Positions 12,164 through 25,138 of a DNA stretch of 64,000 bases are shown here, piece after piece. Every line of letters begins with the position of its first letter. Within the stretch, counting starts at the first letter, position 1. Under the pieces are notes generated by a model, which saw nothing but the letters and a program-made list of their open reading frames with translations, did no database searches and was not told where the DNA came from. The stretch spans positions 21,030,687 to 21,094,686 of the forward strand of contig NC_085866.1 in assembly GCF_034702125.1 (NCBI RefSeq). The letters run 5' to 3'. The stretch is from Engraulis encrasicolus. Taxonomy: Eukaryota > Chordata > Actinopteri > Clupeiformes > Engraulidae. Position numbers and translations under genes: made by a program.

Positions 12164-13112
12164 GTGGTGGCGTTCGTGTCTCTGTTCTTCATCCTGCTCT
12201 CCATCACCACCTTCTGCCTGGAGACGCACGAGGCCTTCAACATCCTCCAGTACCGCTACCGGAACGTCACCGAGGGCAACGTGACGCGGGAGGAGCCCAC
12301 GCCCGAGATGGTGACCTCGCCCAAGCTGATGAGGGTGGAGGGCGTCTGCGTGGTCTGGTTCACCTTCGAGTTCCTGGTCCGCATCGCCTGCTGCCCCAAC
12401 AAGCTGTTCTTCGTCAAGAACATGCTGAACATCATTGACTTTGTGGCCATCCTGCCCTTCTACCTGGAGATAGGCCTGAGCGGCCTCAGCTCCTCCAAGG
12501 CCGCCTCCGACCTGCTCGGCTTCCTGCGCGTGGTGCGCTTCGTCCGCATCCTGCGCATCTTCAAGCTGACGCGCCACTTCGTGGGCCTGCGCGTGCTGGG
12601 CCACACGCTGCGCGCCAGCATCAACGAGTTCTGCCTGCTCATCATCTTCCTGGCGCTGGGCGTGCTCATCTTCGCCACCATGATCTACTACGCCGAGCGC
12701 ATCGGCGCCCACCCGGGCGACCCGCGCGGCACCAACCACACCTACTTCACCAACATCCCCATCAGCTTCTGGTGGGCCGTGGTCACCATGACGACGCTGG
12801 GCTACGGCGACATGTACCCCAAGACGTGGCTGGGCATGATGGTGGGCGCGCTGTGCGCCCTGGCCGGCGTGCTGACCATCGCCATGCCCGTGCCCGTCAT
12901 CGTCAACAACTTCGGCATGTACTACTCGCTGGCCATGGCCAAGCAGAAGCTGCCCAAGAGGAGGAAGAAGCACAACCCCAACCCCGACGCGCCCGCCACC
13001 GACTCGGCCTCGTTCGGGAAGTCGGAGTGCAACTCGCCACCGGACAGCACGCAGAGCGACACGTTCCCATTGGCCGCGGAGGAGACCAGTGTCAGGAGCC
13101 GATCAGGTACAG
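12164..13112 (+). CDS. kcnc4: kcnc4 (Kv3.4) penultimate coding exon: S1-S6 and pore
   Basis: Encodes 316 codons plus one base of a Shaw-type delayed-rectifier K+ channel subunit that gives fast repolarisation in neurons. Counting from the exon start: S1 at about 1-22; an S1-S2 loop with two NVT glycosylation sites (34 and 39), as in Kv3 channels; S2 at 61-78; S3 at 87-104; S4 at about 119-138 with arginines/lysine every third residue ([14 protein letters not shown]); S5 at about 154-178; selectivity filter TLGYGD at 211-216; S6 with PVPVIV at 242-247. The acceptor is TTTTGTGTGCAG ending at 12163. The donor is GTAAGG at 13113, with a second GTACAG six bases earlier. The exon is very GC-rich at third positions, unlike its surroundings. 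The T1-coding exon is not in the window. Kv3.4 rather than Kv3.1-3.3 is chosen mainly from the next exon. Confidence 0.96.
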
Positions 13113-13978
13113 GTAAGGGTAGTATTGTAGTCTGCATCATAAACACCACCGTATGTTCCGTATGCCATTCTGTTTGAGGTCCTACCTTTTTTTTATAGTC
13201 TAATATAGTTCTCAACGGGGGTGGTACAGCCCCCCAGGGGGGCGTTGGGGAGCCCAAGGGGGGCGTTGAGAAGAATACCACAGAGTGGGGTAGGGGCTTA
13301 GTTACCATTGGGGAGCATTTATTTTTATTTTATTTAATTTTTCATTATTAAGGGGGACATTGGCAGGCTTATAATAAGATCAAGAGGGCGTTGGGAGGCT
13401 TATGATCAGGTCAAGGGGGCGTTTGTTCAAGAAAGGTTGACAACCACTGTTTTACTACATGACACACACACACTTTACGGCACCTGCCGTCACGTGACAC
13501 ACTCACATTATGGCAACTGCCATTCTCAACCAATAGTGTTATTTAAAGGCACAACATAGTAGTGCTGAAGTACAATGTATAAACGTAGTGCAAACATATG
13601 AAGTGGGAACATTATCCAAACATAACAGATAGGAGAAACATATTCTTCTGCTGACCATATGAAGAGCTCTTTTCCAAAATGAGATATATCCATTTTATAG
13701 AATGTTGGGAAATTGACATTTTTGTAATGGGCATTCCATTGAATTGCATTGCAAAATGCATTTTTATAGAGCTTAAAACGTATGTTCTCAAAATATTTGA
13801 CTGGCAAGAATTCACATATAGATGATGGGACTCCTTAACAGTCAATTCCAATATTAAAATGCAAAAGTCAAAAATGGTGGATATAGCGTTTTGGAAAAGA
13901 GCTCTCCATATTCAATCTTTGTGTTTGTGCCTGTGTGTGTGTGTGTGTGTACCTTGTGACCGTATATACCTCCTCCAG
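13113..13978 (+). other. kcnc4 intron with a TIR repeat
   Basis: An 866-bp GT-AG intron. It holds a probable hAT-like repeat at about 13207-13449 (begins GTTCTCAACGG, ends AAGGTTGACAACCACTG) with internal GGGGGCGTTG repeats, and a short GT tract near the acceptor. Confidence 0.75.
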
Positions 13979-14223
13979 ACTCCAAGCAGAATGGTGACGC
14001 CAACGTGGCGCTGTCGGAGGAGGAAGGCTGCAGCCTGACCCAGCCCCTGTCCCCCAGCGAGAGATGGTCCCTGCGCCGCACGCGCACCCACAGCCGCAAC
14101 GACGGCAACAAGCCCAAGAAGGAGGCCGCCTGCTTCCTCCTCACCTCCGGGGAGTTCACCTCCTGCGCCACCGACACTGCCGGACGCACGGGGGCCACGC
14201 GCAAGGGCGAGAGCAACGTGTAA
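13979..14223 (+). CDS. kcnc4: kcnc4 (Kv3.4) last coding exon: C-terminal tail
   Basis: Follows acceptor CCTCCTCCAG and completes a split Asp codon (G|AC), then reads SKQNGDANVALSEEEG, CSLTQPLSP, KKEAACFLLTSGEF and RKGESNV before TAA at 14221. The blocks SKQNGDAN, LTQPL, AACFLL and RKG match the cytoplasmic tail I recall for mammalian Kv3.4 and not Kv3.1-3.3, which fixes the paralogue. Human Kv3.4 continues past RKG in its long isoform, whereas here the frame ends seven residues after the Arg. The last four residues, ESNV, fit a class I PDZ ligand (S/T-X-V). No donor follows RKG, so this looks like a genuine terminal exon; other isoforms cannot be excluded. Confidence 0.94.
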
Positions 14224-14855
14224 AGGACCCGGACCCGGATCAAAGATCGACACCAACCAGGATAACAGGAAATTACATCACATCTGCTCCCTGTAAACCT
14301 CACTGCCAGCCATCTGCTTTACCACTGGTAGAGCCGATAAGGCTCCATCATCCACAATCCATCGTACTGTCATCGTTCTGTGCTGAGTATGAATCACTGT
14401 TTATACGTAACTGGGAGGGGTGGGAGGGTGGGGACTACCTGTAATTTGGGGGGAATTGTTGCCTTTTACAACTGATATCAAGTACATGAATGTGTCTGCA
14501 ACCCCAGAGCCTTGCTTTATGTGTCTTTTTAGATGCGTCCCAGCATCTGTATAAGAGGGTATGTCCGTCTGTCCGTCTGTTAGTCTGTCTGTCCATCTGA
14601 AACGCATTCTTCAAATTGTCATTCCCTCCTGTGTCAGCAAGGCGACAGTGCATAGATGGACGCATCTTTGTCCGCCTGTCAGACTTGTTAGGGGGTTACT
14701 TGGTCTTCAGGGGGTACTGATACAAAACCCTGATTAGTTCTCACCCACCCTCCTGTAATACAAACCCATCATGACACCCACCCACTTGTCCTTTTGTTTT
14801 CTCTCAGTCATGCGTTCTCCCATGCCCTGCCCGCCTTTTCTTTTTCCTTTTCTTT
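14224..14855 (+). other. probable start of kcnc4 3' UTR
   Basis: Non-coding sequence directly after the stop, with a GTCTGTCC-type repeat near 14565-14600. I found no convincing AATAAA before the SINE at 14858, so the 3' end of the transcript is not placed. Confidence 0.5.
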
Positions 14856-14857
14856 TT

Positions 14858-15045
14858 TAAAGGGGCTTTTTCATGCCTTTATTTGACAGGACAGTCGAAG
14901 ATGGTGACAGGAAGCGAATGGGAGAGAGAGACAGGGGAGGATCGGGAAATGACCCCGGCCGGACTTGAACCGGGGTCCCCTTGGGTGGGCATTCAAGCCC
15001 AAATGTGGGGGTCTTAGCGTGCTGCGCCACAGCGCCCCCCCTGGG
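14858..15045 (-). mobile_element. tRNA-derived SINE, family S1, nearly complete
   Basis: On the minus strand it begins GGCGCTGTGGCGCAGCACGC (A-box-like), has GGTTCAAGTCC (B box), then a body with CTCTCTCCCATTCGCTTCC and a TCCTGTCAAATAAAGGCA tail. Copies of the same body occur at 20912, 33906, 36276, 40098 and 58605. It lies about 635 bp after the kcnc4 stop and could be within its 3' UTR, antisense. Confidence 0.85.
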
Positions 15046-15585
15046 CCCTGCCCGCCTTTTCATTTCCACCGCCCATGCCATTAATATTACTCAGCCTGTA
15101 TCGACTCTTGCTCACCTTCTGGCCAGCCCAGCGAGATATATATGAACAGCATCAGGCTGTAGGAGTAATTGGATTTTTCTTTTGTTTTGTTGTTATTATA
15201 GAATTGCTTCAGGATGACCTTTTAATGTTTAATCTTTGTGGACTTTAACTTAAAGGGCAACACAAAGAGCAAGGAAGACATACTTTAGATTGAATTGTCA
15301 CCGTTCAGAGCAAGAAATCAATTAGCGCAACAGAAGAAAAGATATATTTGTGAAATCTATACAGTTCATCATCACCTCCTATAGCGCCGATCTCGTGCAT
15401 ATCCAGAGCAAGGAATTTGCTTTTTTATCTTTCATGACTTTTATTGATGATAGGACTACTTTTGTGCTTAATGCTCCAACACACAACATCATTTTTGAAG
15501 TTTTGAGGAACAAAAGGGAAGGGGCACAGAAGCACAATATCACTCTCAGAACTAGTACCTACTGTAGGCTGACTATCCTTGTTAT
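15046..15585. other. intergenic, no gene recognised
   Basis: Unique-looking AT-rich sequence downstream of kcnc4, possibly still 3' UTR. It contains no recognised exon. Confidence 0.4.
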
Positions 15586-15615
15586 TCTATCTCTGTCTCT
15601 GTCTCTGTCTCTGTC

Positions 15616-16000
<385 letters not shown>

Positions 16001-16106
16001 CTATTTGTAGAGGTATGAGAATGCGAGTGCACACACAATCCCCCTCCCAGCATGCCAGGTGCTGTGAGGAGATAGATTCATGCTTTGGGGAGCTGCAAAG
16101 GCTATG

Positions 16107-16177
16107 GAGGAAGAGAAGAGAAGAGAAGAGAAGAGAAGAGAAGAGAAGAGAAGAGAAGAGAAGAGAAGAGAAGAGAG
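16107..16177. repeat. (GAGAA)n pentanucleotide microsatellite
   Basis: About 13 units of AAGAG, all purines on this strand. Confidence 0.95.
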
Positions 16178-16434
16178 GGCATGGTAGCACCAGGACGCCA
16201 GAGCAAGCCCTGATTGGGGCCAGACCATAATTAGCTCCCCATCGTCACGGAAACCCTAGGTTATCGGATTATCAGTATGTGGGGAAAACACTCAGTAAGA
16301 ATCTGTATACTAATGAGGGCCACACTAACTGTTTTCACAAATGCGCACTGAGATAATTGTCACAAATGCAGAAATCAATTCTAACCATAAATAGATTAGA
16401 ATTGAATTGGGAATTGAGGCTTTTTTCTCCTGTC

Positions 16435-16592
16435 CAGGGCCGCTGACAGCTTTTGCTGGGCCCAGTACAAAGTCACCTGAAAGGCCCCCCTACCCAATAC
16501 ATACAATGTAATGGGAACACAATTATGGGCCCCCTGTCTCTCTGGGCCCGGGACAAGATACCCAGTTGTCGTCCCCCCTGTCGGCGGGCCTG
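16435..16592. mobile_element. hAT-like element, family F, copy 1
   Basis: Left end CAGGGCCGCTGACAGC; right end GTCGGCGGGCCTG, a damaged copy of the usual GTCGGCTTCCCTG. Flanks CTCCTGTC and CTCTTGTC match at 7 of 8. Related copies: 24495-24570, 26560-26648, 35605-35690, 39025-39160, 39293-39427, 47214-47373, 53857-54026. Confidence 0.82.
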
Positions 16593-16859
16593 CTCTTGTC
16601 AACATATTGTGCTCTACAGTACAGTAGGTGTTGTCATTGTATTCAGAGCATGTGCACATGGCTAAAGGATGACGGTCCACAGAGACGCTTTTAGTGTTTA
16701 ACCACTTTCCTCCTCCCCGCCGGTGTTGCATGATGGGTAATATCCAGGCGTGTAATGCCTGGTGTAATGTGATCTCTCTCGTAACCACGGCGACACACAG
16801 ACTACAGTACATGGAGATGGCCCATCCTGACTCACAAGCCAATCTGTCTCTATCCACAC

Positions 16860-17505
16860 ACCCCTCTCTCCTCGCCTCTTCTCTCCTCTCATCTCCTCTC
16901 CTCTCCTCTTCCCCTCTCTCCTCTCCTCTCCTCTCCTCTCCTCTCCTCTCCTCTCCTCTCCTCTCCTCTCCTCTCCCCCTCTCTCCTCTCCTCTCCTCTT
17001 CCCCTCTCTCCTCTCCCATCTCCCCTCTCTGATCTCTGCTCTCTCATCTCCCATCTCCCCTCTCTCATCTCATCTCCTCTCCTCTCCTCTCCTCTCCTCT
17101 CCTCTCCTCTCCTCTCCTCTCCTCTCCTCTCCTCTCCTCTCCTCTCCTCTCCTCTTCCCCTCTCTCCTCTCCTCTCCTCTCTTCTCCTCTCCTCTCTCTC
17201 CCCACTCACCCCTCTATTCTCTCCTCTCCCATCTATCCTCTCCCCTCTCATTTCTCGTCTCGTCTCGTCTCATCTCCTCCTCTCATCTCTTGTCTCCTCT
17301 CCTCTCCGCTCCTCTACTCTCCTCTCCTTTCCTCTCTACTCTCTGCTCACCCCTCTATCCTCTCCCCTCTCCTCTCCTCCCCTCTCCCCCCCACTCCTCT
17401 CATCTCTCCTCTCCACTCCCCCCCCAACTCCTCTCATCTCTCCTCTCCTCTCTTCTCCTCTCCTCTCCTATCCTCTCCTCACTCCTCTCCCGTCCAAGCA
17501 ACACC
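16860..17505. repeat. (CTCCT)n pyrimidine satellite
   Basis: About 640 bp of nearly pure pyrimidine built from CTCCT/CTCTC units with patches such as CATCTCCC. Open frames here are artefacts of the repeat. It could form triplex (H-) DNA. Confidence 0.95.
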
Positions 17506-17837
17506 AGCAGTCAGGGCTAAAGGGGCTTAATTGAAATCTGAATCTGATGCCTGGCTGGTTGAATTTGAATTTCACTAGTTGAACACTTCCCATAATGGCT
17601 ATCCTTTATAATTTTCCCCCATCATTACACAGTGACAGTTCAGGCTTTCGCAAAAAGACTATCACAGGTTTTTTTTTTTTACTGTATTTTGTGTTATCAC
17701 CCGGTGAGCAGATGGAACGTCCTCTGATTGGCTGAGCAGGTGTACTTTATTCCCCGGTAGCAGGACACCCATGATGTCATGCAGGCGTGCGGGCGTCCAC
17801 TCCAAGTTGCTTCTTTTCTAACTTTCTGGCCAAGTGC

Positions 17838-18002
17838 CGTTACTAATTCTATCGTATCTGGTTGTCTAGTCAAGACCGCGTCGTTAGTTCTATCGCATCT
17901 GGTTGTCTAGTCAAGACCCCGTTACTAATTCTATCGCATCTGGTTGTCAAGTCAAGTCAAGTCAGAATAGTCAATTCTATCGCATTTGGTTGTCAAGTCA
18001 CC
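17838..18002. repeat. minisatellite, about 48-bp unit, 4 copies
   Basis: The block TTCTATCGCATCTGGTTGTC recurs with variation (CGTATC, CGCATT), each time followed by TAGTCAAG or AAGTCA. Confidence 0.85.
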
Positions 18003-18119
18003 CCAACGTATATGATGTGCACTATTACATGGATCAGTAATAACGTAACAGTAGTTCCTCATACTTTCTGATACTGTATGTCACCTTGAGAAGGACGAAC
18101 ACATAGGATTTCTCTAGTC

Positions 18120-18365
18120 AACAATAAAATAAAATGGTGTCAACAATAATCGATTCGGCAATGCATTGCAATGTGGGGCAGGACAATTCAATAATCGATT
18201 TGGCAAATGCCTTGCTTCATGACTGATGAAAAAATTCTCTTTGCTTTCAGTAGAAATAATGCATTGCAATGCATCATAGAATCGGACTGAATCAATTTGA
18301 ATCGAATCGTTGGCTCCTGAATCGTAATCGAATCGTGAGGGCAGTGCCAATCCACACCACTAGAT
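18120..18365. repeat. possible hAT-like repeat rich in AATCGAATCG
   Basis: Contains repeated AATCGAATCG and TAATCGATT words and ends GCCAATCCACACCACTAG, reminiscent of a common teleost repeat. Ends and target duplication were not established. Confidence 0.4.
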
Positions 18366-19010
18366 TTACTTACAGACCCCCTGCCGTGTCCAAAATGAAA
18401 TGCTCTAGAAATCACGACAGTTTTGTCAAATTGTTGAAAGGTGGTGTCAGCGTGTACTACCAATTTGTTACGTACAGGTAGTCTCTATAAAAACGTCACC
18501 AGCCAGCCCCCAGGCCCCATCTCTTTAACACGTCACTGATATGGCTTATCCTCTCTTCATCGCATGTATGGTTTTACCACCCGGTGAAGAAAAATAATTA
18601 GCCAGCAAGCAGCCCCCACTCTCTGTGATGATGTCAGTCCCAGAGACAGACAGACCATTCCCCTCTCTCTCTCTCTCTGGTGTCGTCGCATCAGAGAGAG
18701 ACGCACACAGAGGCAAAGACAGACATTGACAGTGACATCCCCTCCCCAGTCGACACTCGTGACGAGCGCATAATTGGGTGACGGTGGGCCAGTCAGTCAT
18801 TGAAGAGGAAAGAACTCGCAACGATGACGTGTCAAGTACACAGACGTACACACACACAATTTCTCTTTTTTTTCCCTCTCTCTCTGTCTCTCTTTCTCTC
18901 TGTCTCTCTCTCTCTCTTAGTCTTTCGCTTTCTCTCCCTCTCTCTTTCTCTCTCACAGACACAGAAACACACACATCAAATACACACATTTAGACACTCA
19001 CACACACGGT
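18366..19010. other. intergenic; CT-rich patch at 18865-18960
   Basis: No gene recognised. An interrupted CTCTCTCT tract is followed by short CACA words. Confidence 0.5.
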
Positions 19011-19097
19011 CTTGCTCTCTCACCGACCCCCACCCCCCCAACACACACACACTTCCTTGTCTCCACCCACTTGCCTCCTTGTCAGCTGCGTTGCTCT

Positions 19098-19274
19098 GCA
19101 CTCCTCCTCCCCCTCTTCCCCCTCCTCCTCCTCCTCCTCCTCTCCCTCCCCCTCCTCCTCTTCCTCCTCCTCTTCCTTCTCCACCTCCTCCTCCTCCTCC
19201 TCTTCCTCCTCCTCCTGGCAGCAGTGATGGCTCTCCCCTCCCCCTCCTCCTTCTCTTCCTCCTCCTCCTCCTCT

Positions 19275-19324
<50 letters not shown>

Positions 19325-19550
19325 CTCCTGGCAGCAGTGATAGCTCTCCCTCCTCCTCCTCGTCATCCTCTTCCTCCTCCTCCTCTTCTTCCTCCTCCTC
19401 CTCCTCCTGGCAGCAGTGATGGTTCTCCCCTCCCCTCTCCCTCCTCTTCCTCATCTTCCTCCCCCTCCTCCTTCTCTTCCTCCTCCTACTCCTCTTCTTC
19501 CTCCTCTTCTTCCTCCTCTTCCTCCTCCTCCTGGCAGCAGTGATGGCTCT
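19098..19550. repeat. compound TCC satellite with a conserved spacer
   Basis: TCC/TCT trinucleotide tracts are punctuated four times (about 19217, 19330, 19411 and 19534) by CTGGCAGCAGTGATGGCTCT or a one-base variant. The unit is about 80-125 bp. The long Ser/Leu/Pro frames are translations of this repeat. Confidence 0.92.
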
Positions 19551-19912
19551 CCCTAACTGCCTAATTGCAACTAATGGGCCTCCATTAGTGCTGTGGCCTG
19601 CGGTGGAGTCTCCACCTCACCCAATGAGCCTCGAGCCCTGGTTGTACCAGTTTGTACAGTAACACTGCCTCACCCCTCTGCCCACAAGTGCGTGTGCATG
19701 TGTGTGTCTTGGTCAAGCCACCAACTCACTCATTGTGCCTCAAGCCCTGGCTACCAGTTTGTACAGTAACACTCCCTCACACTCCCTCTGCCCACAAGTG
19801 TGTGTGTGTGTGTGTGTGAGTGTGTGCGTGCGTGCGAGCGTGTGTGCGAGCGTGCGTGTGTGTGGGTGTGTAACACTACCTCAAGCCCTGGCTGGACGTG
19901 TGAGCATGCATG

Positions 19913-19917
<5 letters not shown>
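19551..19917. repeat. short duplicated block and GT-rich patch
   Basis: CAAGCCCTGG and CCAGTTTGTACAGTAACACT recur at about 19630-19665 and 19740-19772, each followed by CTCTGCCCACAAGTG. A local duplication of roughly 110 bp. Confidence 0.8.
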
Positions 19918-19990
<73 letters not shown>

Positions 19991-20010
19991 TGTGTGTGTT
20001 TGTGTGTGTT
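19918..20010. repeat. (GT)n microsatellite
   Basis: Pure to about 19986, then interrupted by TTTG. Confidence 0.95.
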
Positions 20011-20129
20011 GGTTGTACCACATTGACTCACCCCTTTCCCAACCCGTTGCCTGTGGCCCCAGCTTGCCAGTTAGTGATGTTGTTACCTCATCCTGTTGCC
20101 TACAGCCATGCACACATGGTCACTTGCAC

Positions 20130-20195
20130 TGGACTGGCCATCTGGCATAGCGGGCATTTCCTGGTGGGCCCGCACCCTCGTTGGTCCTGAAGAGT
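20130..20195. mobile_element. hAT-like element, family C, terminal fragment
   Basis: CTGGACTGGCCATCTGGCAT followed by GCGGGCATTTCCTGGTGGGCC, matching the left third of 7288-7496. Confidence 0.7.
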
Positions 20196-20202
20196 ACTGC
20201 TT

Positions 20203-20300
20203 TACATTACATTACATTGCATTTGGCAAGCATTTATAACCAAAGCGACTTACAATCAAGAACATAATCAAAGCCAACATTACTAGCAGATACAAAGTGC
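20203..20300 (-). mobile_element. SINE family S2, 3' end fragment
   Basis: TACATTACATTACATTGCAT followed by AAGCGACTTACAA is the reverse of the TTGTAAGTCGCTTT...AATGTAATG tail seen complete at 46520-46735 and, in the same orientation, at 59525. Confidence 0.7.
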
Positions 20301-20376
20301 ACAGGACATACACAGAACAACAAGTGCAGATGCAAAGAAGGGGTAGGGTTTTTTTTTTGCAAAGTGGAGTCCGCAC

Positions 20377-20500
<124 letters not shown>

Positions 20501-20911
20501 ACATCATGTCATGAGTCTGGCCTGGGGCTAGGGCAGCTAGGGCAGCTTTGACGACATTTGATCCATTGTTTTCAATACAACCCTGCCAATGTTCATGCCG
20601 GTGCCCACTGGCGTCAGCTGTGCATATTACATATTACGATTGAGCTCTATTTTGGTCGGAGCTGCTCGTTAAAATTCAACTTTGTCATCTCAGTCCACCT
20701 GCTGCTATGCTGCTAGGGTCAGGTGGATTCAGAGTGTGTGCATGAGTGAGTGTGTCTCCAAATATATGTGTTTGTCTAAGCATACATTCATCTGTGAGTT
20801 TGTCTGTCTGTCTGTCTTTCTGTCTGTCTCTCTCTCTCTCTATCTATCTCTCTCTCTCTCTCTGGGGCTCCTATCTGCTGTATTTCTTAAAAAATGTAGA
20901 GTTCTGGCCTT

Positions 20912-21115
20912 ACTGTAGTGCTAACGGTAGGGCACTCGTCTGCTATGCAGCTGACCAGCGTTCGGATCCGGCCTGCCCGGGTCCTTTGCCGACCCTTCCC
21001 CGTCTCTCTCTCTCCACTTGCTTCCTGTCAAAGTTTTCACTATCCTATCAAATAACCCATTTTGTCCTAAGCCCTTTTTGGGAAAGGGTGCACTCTGCCT
21101 ATTAAATCCTAAATA
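20912..21115 (+). mobile_element. tRNA-derived SINE, family S1
   Basis: GCTAACGGTAGGGCACTCG (A-box region), GTTCGGATCCGG (B box), then CCCCGTCTCTCTCTCTCC and TTTTCACTATCCTATCAAAT. Same family as 14858-15045, opposite orientation. Confidence 0.8.
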
Positions 21116-21529
21116 TCTCAGCCTCCGGAGCACATACAAACATGAAATGAGTTACATTTAAAAACAAGGACCCTCGTTTTGCCTTAGAATGTGTTCATTC
21201 AGCTCTAACTTACTCACATTTTTAATAAAAACAGCTCAAATCTCAAGAACCCGAATGCAGCATGTCTCCAGGACACAATGGGATAAAGATAAATAGACCA
21301 AAAAAAAATCTTCAAATAAGCTCTCACTGCCAAGCCGAGTTACCCTGAATCTGTGCTGTGGTGACCGCCACTCAGGGTTGACCTGAGATACGCTCTAACA
21401 TGAGGGTTGCTAGGGAAACAAGGTGCTATAAGGCTCTCCACTGCCAGGCCAGAAGAACGTTGTGAGTTGAGGGGCTTCTTCAGATGAAAGGGGAGACAGG
21501 CGGGCGCAGAAACGGGTGCTCCCTCACAG

Positions 21530-21805
21530 GGCCATAACAAGACATGTTCAAATACCGAGGTCAAATACTGCGTGCTGAACTGCATACTGTACATTTAGAA
21601 TGCTTCAAACTCTTCAGTCAAAACTCTTAAGGTCGTTTCCATTAATCACTGCCTTGAGGACAAATGGGGGTGGCCTATATAGACTGAATTTGTCATTGTT
21701 GATCATAGATACATTGTACATTTCTGAAAAAAAAATACCAAGGGCATGACCACTGTGTCCTCAATGGTAGTTACAGCCATGTCCCTCAGAAAGCGGTGTA
21801 GTGTT
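21530..21805 (+). repeat. dispersed repeat family B, copy 2
   Basis: Begins CAGGGCCATAACAAGACATG and runs through TTTAGAATGCTTCAAAC to ATGGTAGTTACAGCCATG. It is the reverse-complement match of 4535-4790. Confidence 0.6.
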
Positions 21806-23350
21806 TTACCCTTCTAACCCCAGAAGCCTCTCCCCACTGTCTGCCTTCCCTGCCCTTCCTCCAGAGTCTTTTTTTGTTTGTTGATAAGACATTACTTACA
21901 TTCATTGATAATAATGATTGTGCTGGCCTGAACATAAGACAGGGGTTTTGTTCTAAAAAAATATGCCTTTGAAAACGGAGCTAGTCTTATATTCAGGCCA
22001 ATAGGCCTACAGTACTCACCCATCCACCCACCCAAAGCATCAGAAACAGGCATCTTGGCTTTAGAAAAAAAAATACTGCCAATTTTCTGTTTCAGCCCAA
22101 TCTTCTGTAAACCACACTATGCGTTTTTATTGGAAAATAAGACTGGCCTTTTACTTTTTCACCCCTAACAACTCATACTGCATGTTCCGCATGGCTTCAA
22201 CATTCTCCATAAAAGGTGATATTTCCATCTGGCCTATGTAATATATGTAAGAGACAATGATCTTGGGTGTGTTTGACTATCTGGAGTGCGTCTCTCTGTT
22301 GTCGTTAACATTGGTTACATGTTCAACTGATTCTGTTGTTGATCGTCGTTGTTAAACATGGTTGTCGTTTCTCCTCCCCCCCCCCCCATGCGTTCCTCAG
22401 CAATATTTTTTTCAGTCAAAGTGTGTTCATTGTTTCACTTTGTAAGCAATGATGTTTGCCGTATGCAATGTGAGGTCATATCTTCTTCACCTACTCATGG
22501 ACATTCTCAACCACACACACAATCACACACTCAAAAGCTATGTGATAATGTAAAGTGGAGTAAAAAAACAACAACAACAAGATTGTGTTTTAATAAAAAA
22601 TCCTTGTAAACTTGTGATTTAGATCTAGAACACAACATCATCATTGTGAAATGGCTTGACACTGTTGGGCTGATAATTCAAGTGTGTGCGTTGCCTAAAT
22701 GGACATACAGTAGTGTCTTTATAGCAGCCGAGATATAGGCATGTCTCTGCCTTCGGACATGTCAGTTCAGTCTGTCAAAACAACTGCGCAATGCAGTTCA
22801 AATCCACCAGACATGCGATGTGAAGTTCGCAACACAGACATACAGTACTACCATCCTTGAACATGCTTTCATAACGGTAGGACATAATCATATGGTCTGT
22901 ATTGTCACTGGACCACTGTAGAGCCCGCCACTCCGTCTTGCCCTGCTGTTGGACGTTGAGTGATGTGGCGGGCAGATTCATTTGCATAAAGTTTGAGATT
23001 GCTGAACTTTTGGATGCATGCCACACAAAGTACCAACAATGATGTGTGAGCGAGGGGTTATACGCTTCTCGTTGAGATATTGATATTGACAGTTCCAGAA
23101 CTGCATAATTCTGGCTAGGCTCATGCGAAGTTCACATTGTATGTCTGGTGGATCAGGGTGCGACCTTTAACAATATGTCACAACTGTAAAGCTCAACCGG
23201 ATGGCAGAAGAAAGCATTGTTCTTGTGGCATAATATGTGCTTATTATCTGTTTCTACAAAGACAAAAACAATGTTTTTGTGGCATATTATTCAATCCAAA
23301 TCTATGTCTATGAACCGTTGACAGGGGACCAAAATGTTGGACATTATTTA
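21806..23350. other. intergenic, mostly unique sequence
   Basis: No exon recognised on either strand. A pure C run is at about 22375-22387 and a few CA words near 22512. Confidence 0.45.
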
Positions 23351-23351
23351 A

Positions 23352-23584
23352 AGGATAAGTGCACTATTTTAGCCCATTTTCTGAATTGTGTGCAATAAAT
23401 ACTAGAGGTCCTGACCATTTTTTTTAATGTTTGCTGCTGTCTCGATTATTTGGCTATTTTTTGGATTGTGTTTTTCAACTGGCTTTAGAATGGCCATCTA
23501 TGGGCATGTCCGTATGTCTTCTTAAAACGTTATTGCAGACAGTTTAGAAAAGGAGGTAAATGTTCAAAATAGTGCACTTATCCG
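23352..23584. mobile_element. TTAA-flanked MITE (piggyBac-like)
   Basis: Inverted ends GGATAAGTGCACTATTTT and AAAATAGTGCACTTATCC (18 bp, perfect), flanked on both sides by TTAA (23348-23351 and 23585-23588), the piggyBac target. About 233 bp, non-coding. Confidence 0.82.
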
Positions 23585-23588
23585 TTAA

Positions 23589-24472
<884 letters not shown>

Positions 24473-24494
24473 AGGAAAGTGGGGTGTGGGGTAT

Positions 24495-24572
24495 CCCTAT
24501 TACATTACATGCATTCGGTGGGGGCCTTTGAGATGACTTTGTCTTGGGCTTGACCAAAGCTGTCAGCGGCCG
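24495..24572. mobile_element. hAT-like element, family F, fragment
   Basis: ATTACATTACATGCATTCGG then GGGCCTTTGAGATGACTTTG, ending AAAGCTGTCAGCGGCC: the right half of the family F consensus seen at 47290-47373. Confidence 0.7.
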
Positions 24573-24633
24573 TATGCACTATGTGTGTATGTGTGTGTGC
24601 ATTGCTGTGTGCGTGCACGTGTGCAATACTGAT

Positions 24634-25138
<505 letters not shown>

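Noticed and set aside
12125..12973. 282-codon open frame on the minus strand
   Set aside because: It is antisense to the GC-rich kcnc4 exon and stays open because of the third-position bias of that exon. Its protein is low-complexity (H/Q/A/G/V) with no known family.
12164..14223. kcnc1, kcnc2 or kcnc3 instead of kcnc4
   Set aside because: The membrane domain alone could not decide, but the tail motifs SKQNGDAN, LTQPL and AACFLL are those of Kv3.4.
14858..15045. Functional tRNA gene
   Set aside because: A and B boxes are present but there is no full cloverleaf, and the SINE body and tail follow. The same holds for 20912, 33906, 40098, 43161, 46520 and 58605.
13979..15600. Additional kcnc4 exon encoding the human-type long C-terminus
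   Set aside because: No sequence resembling that end was seen downstream, and no donor follows RKG in the exon.
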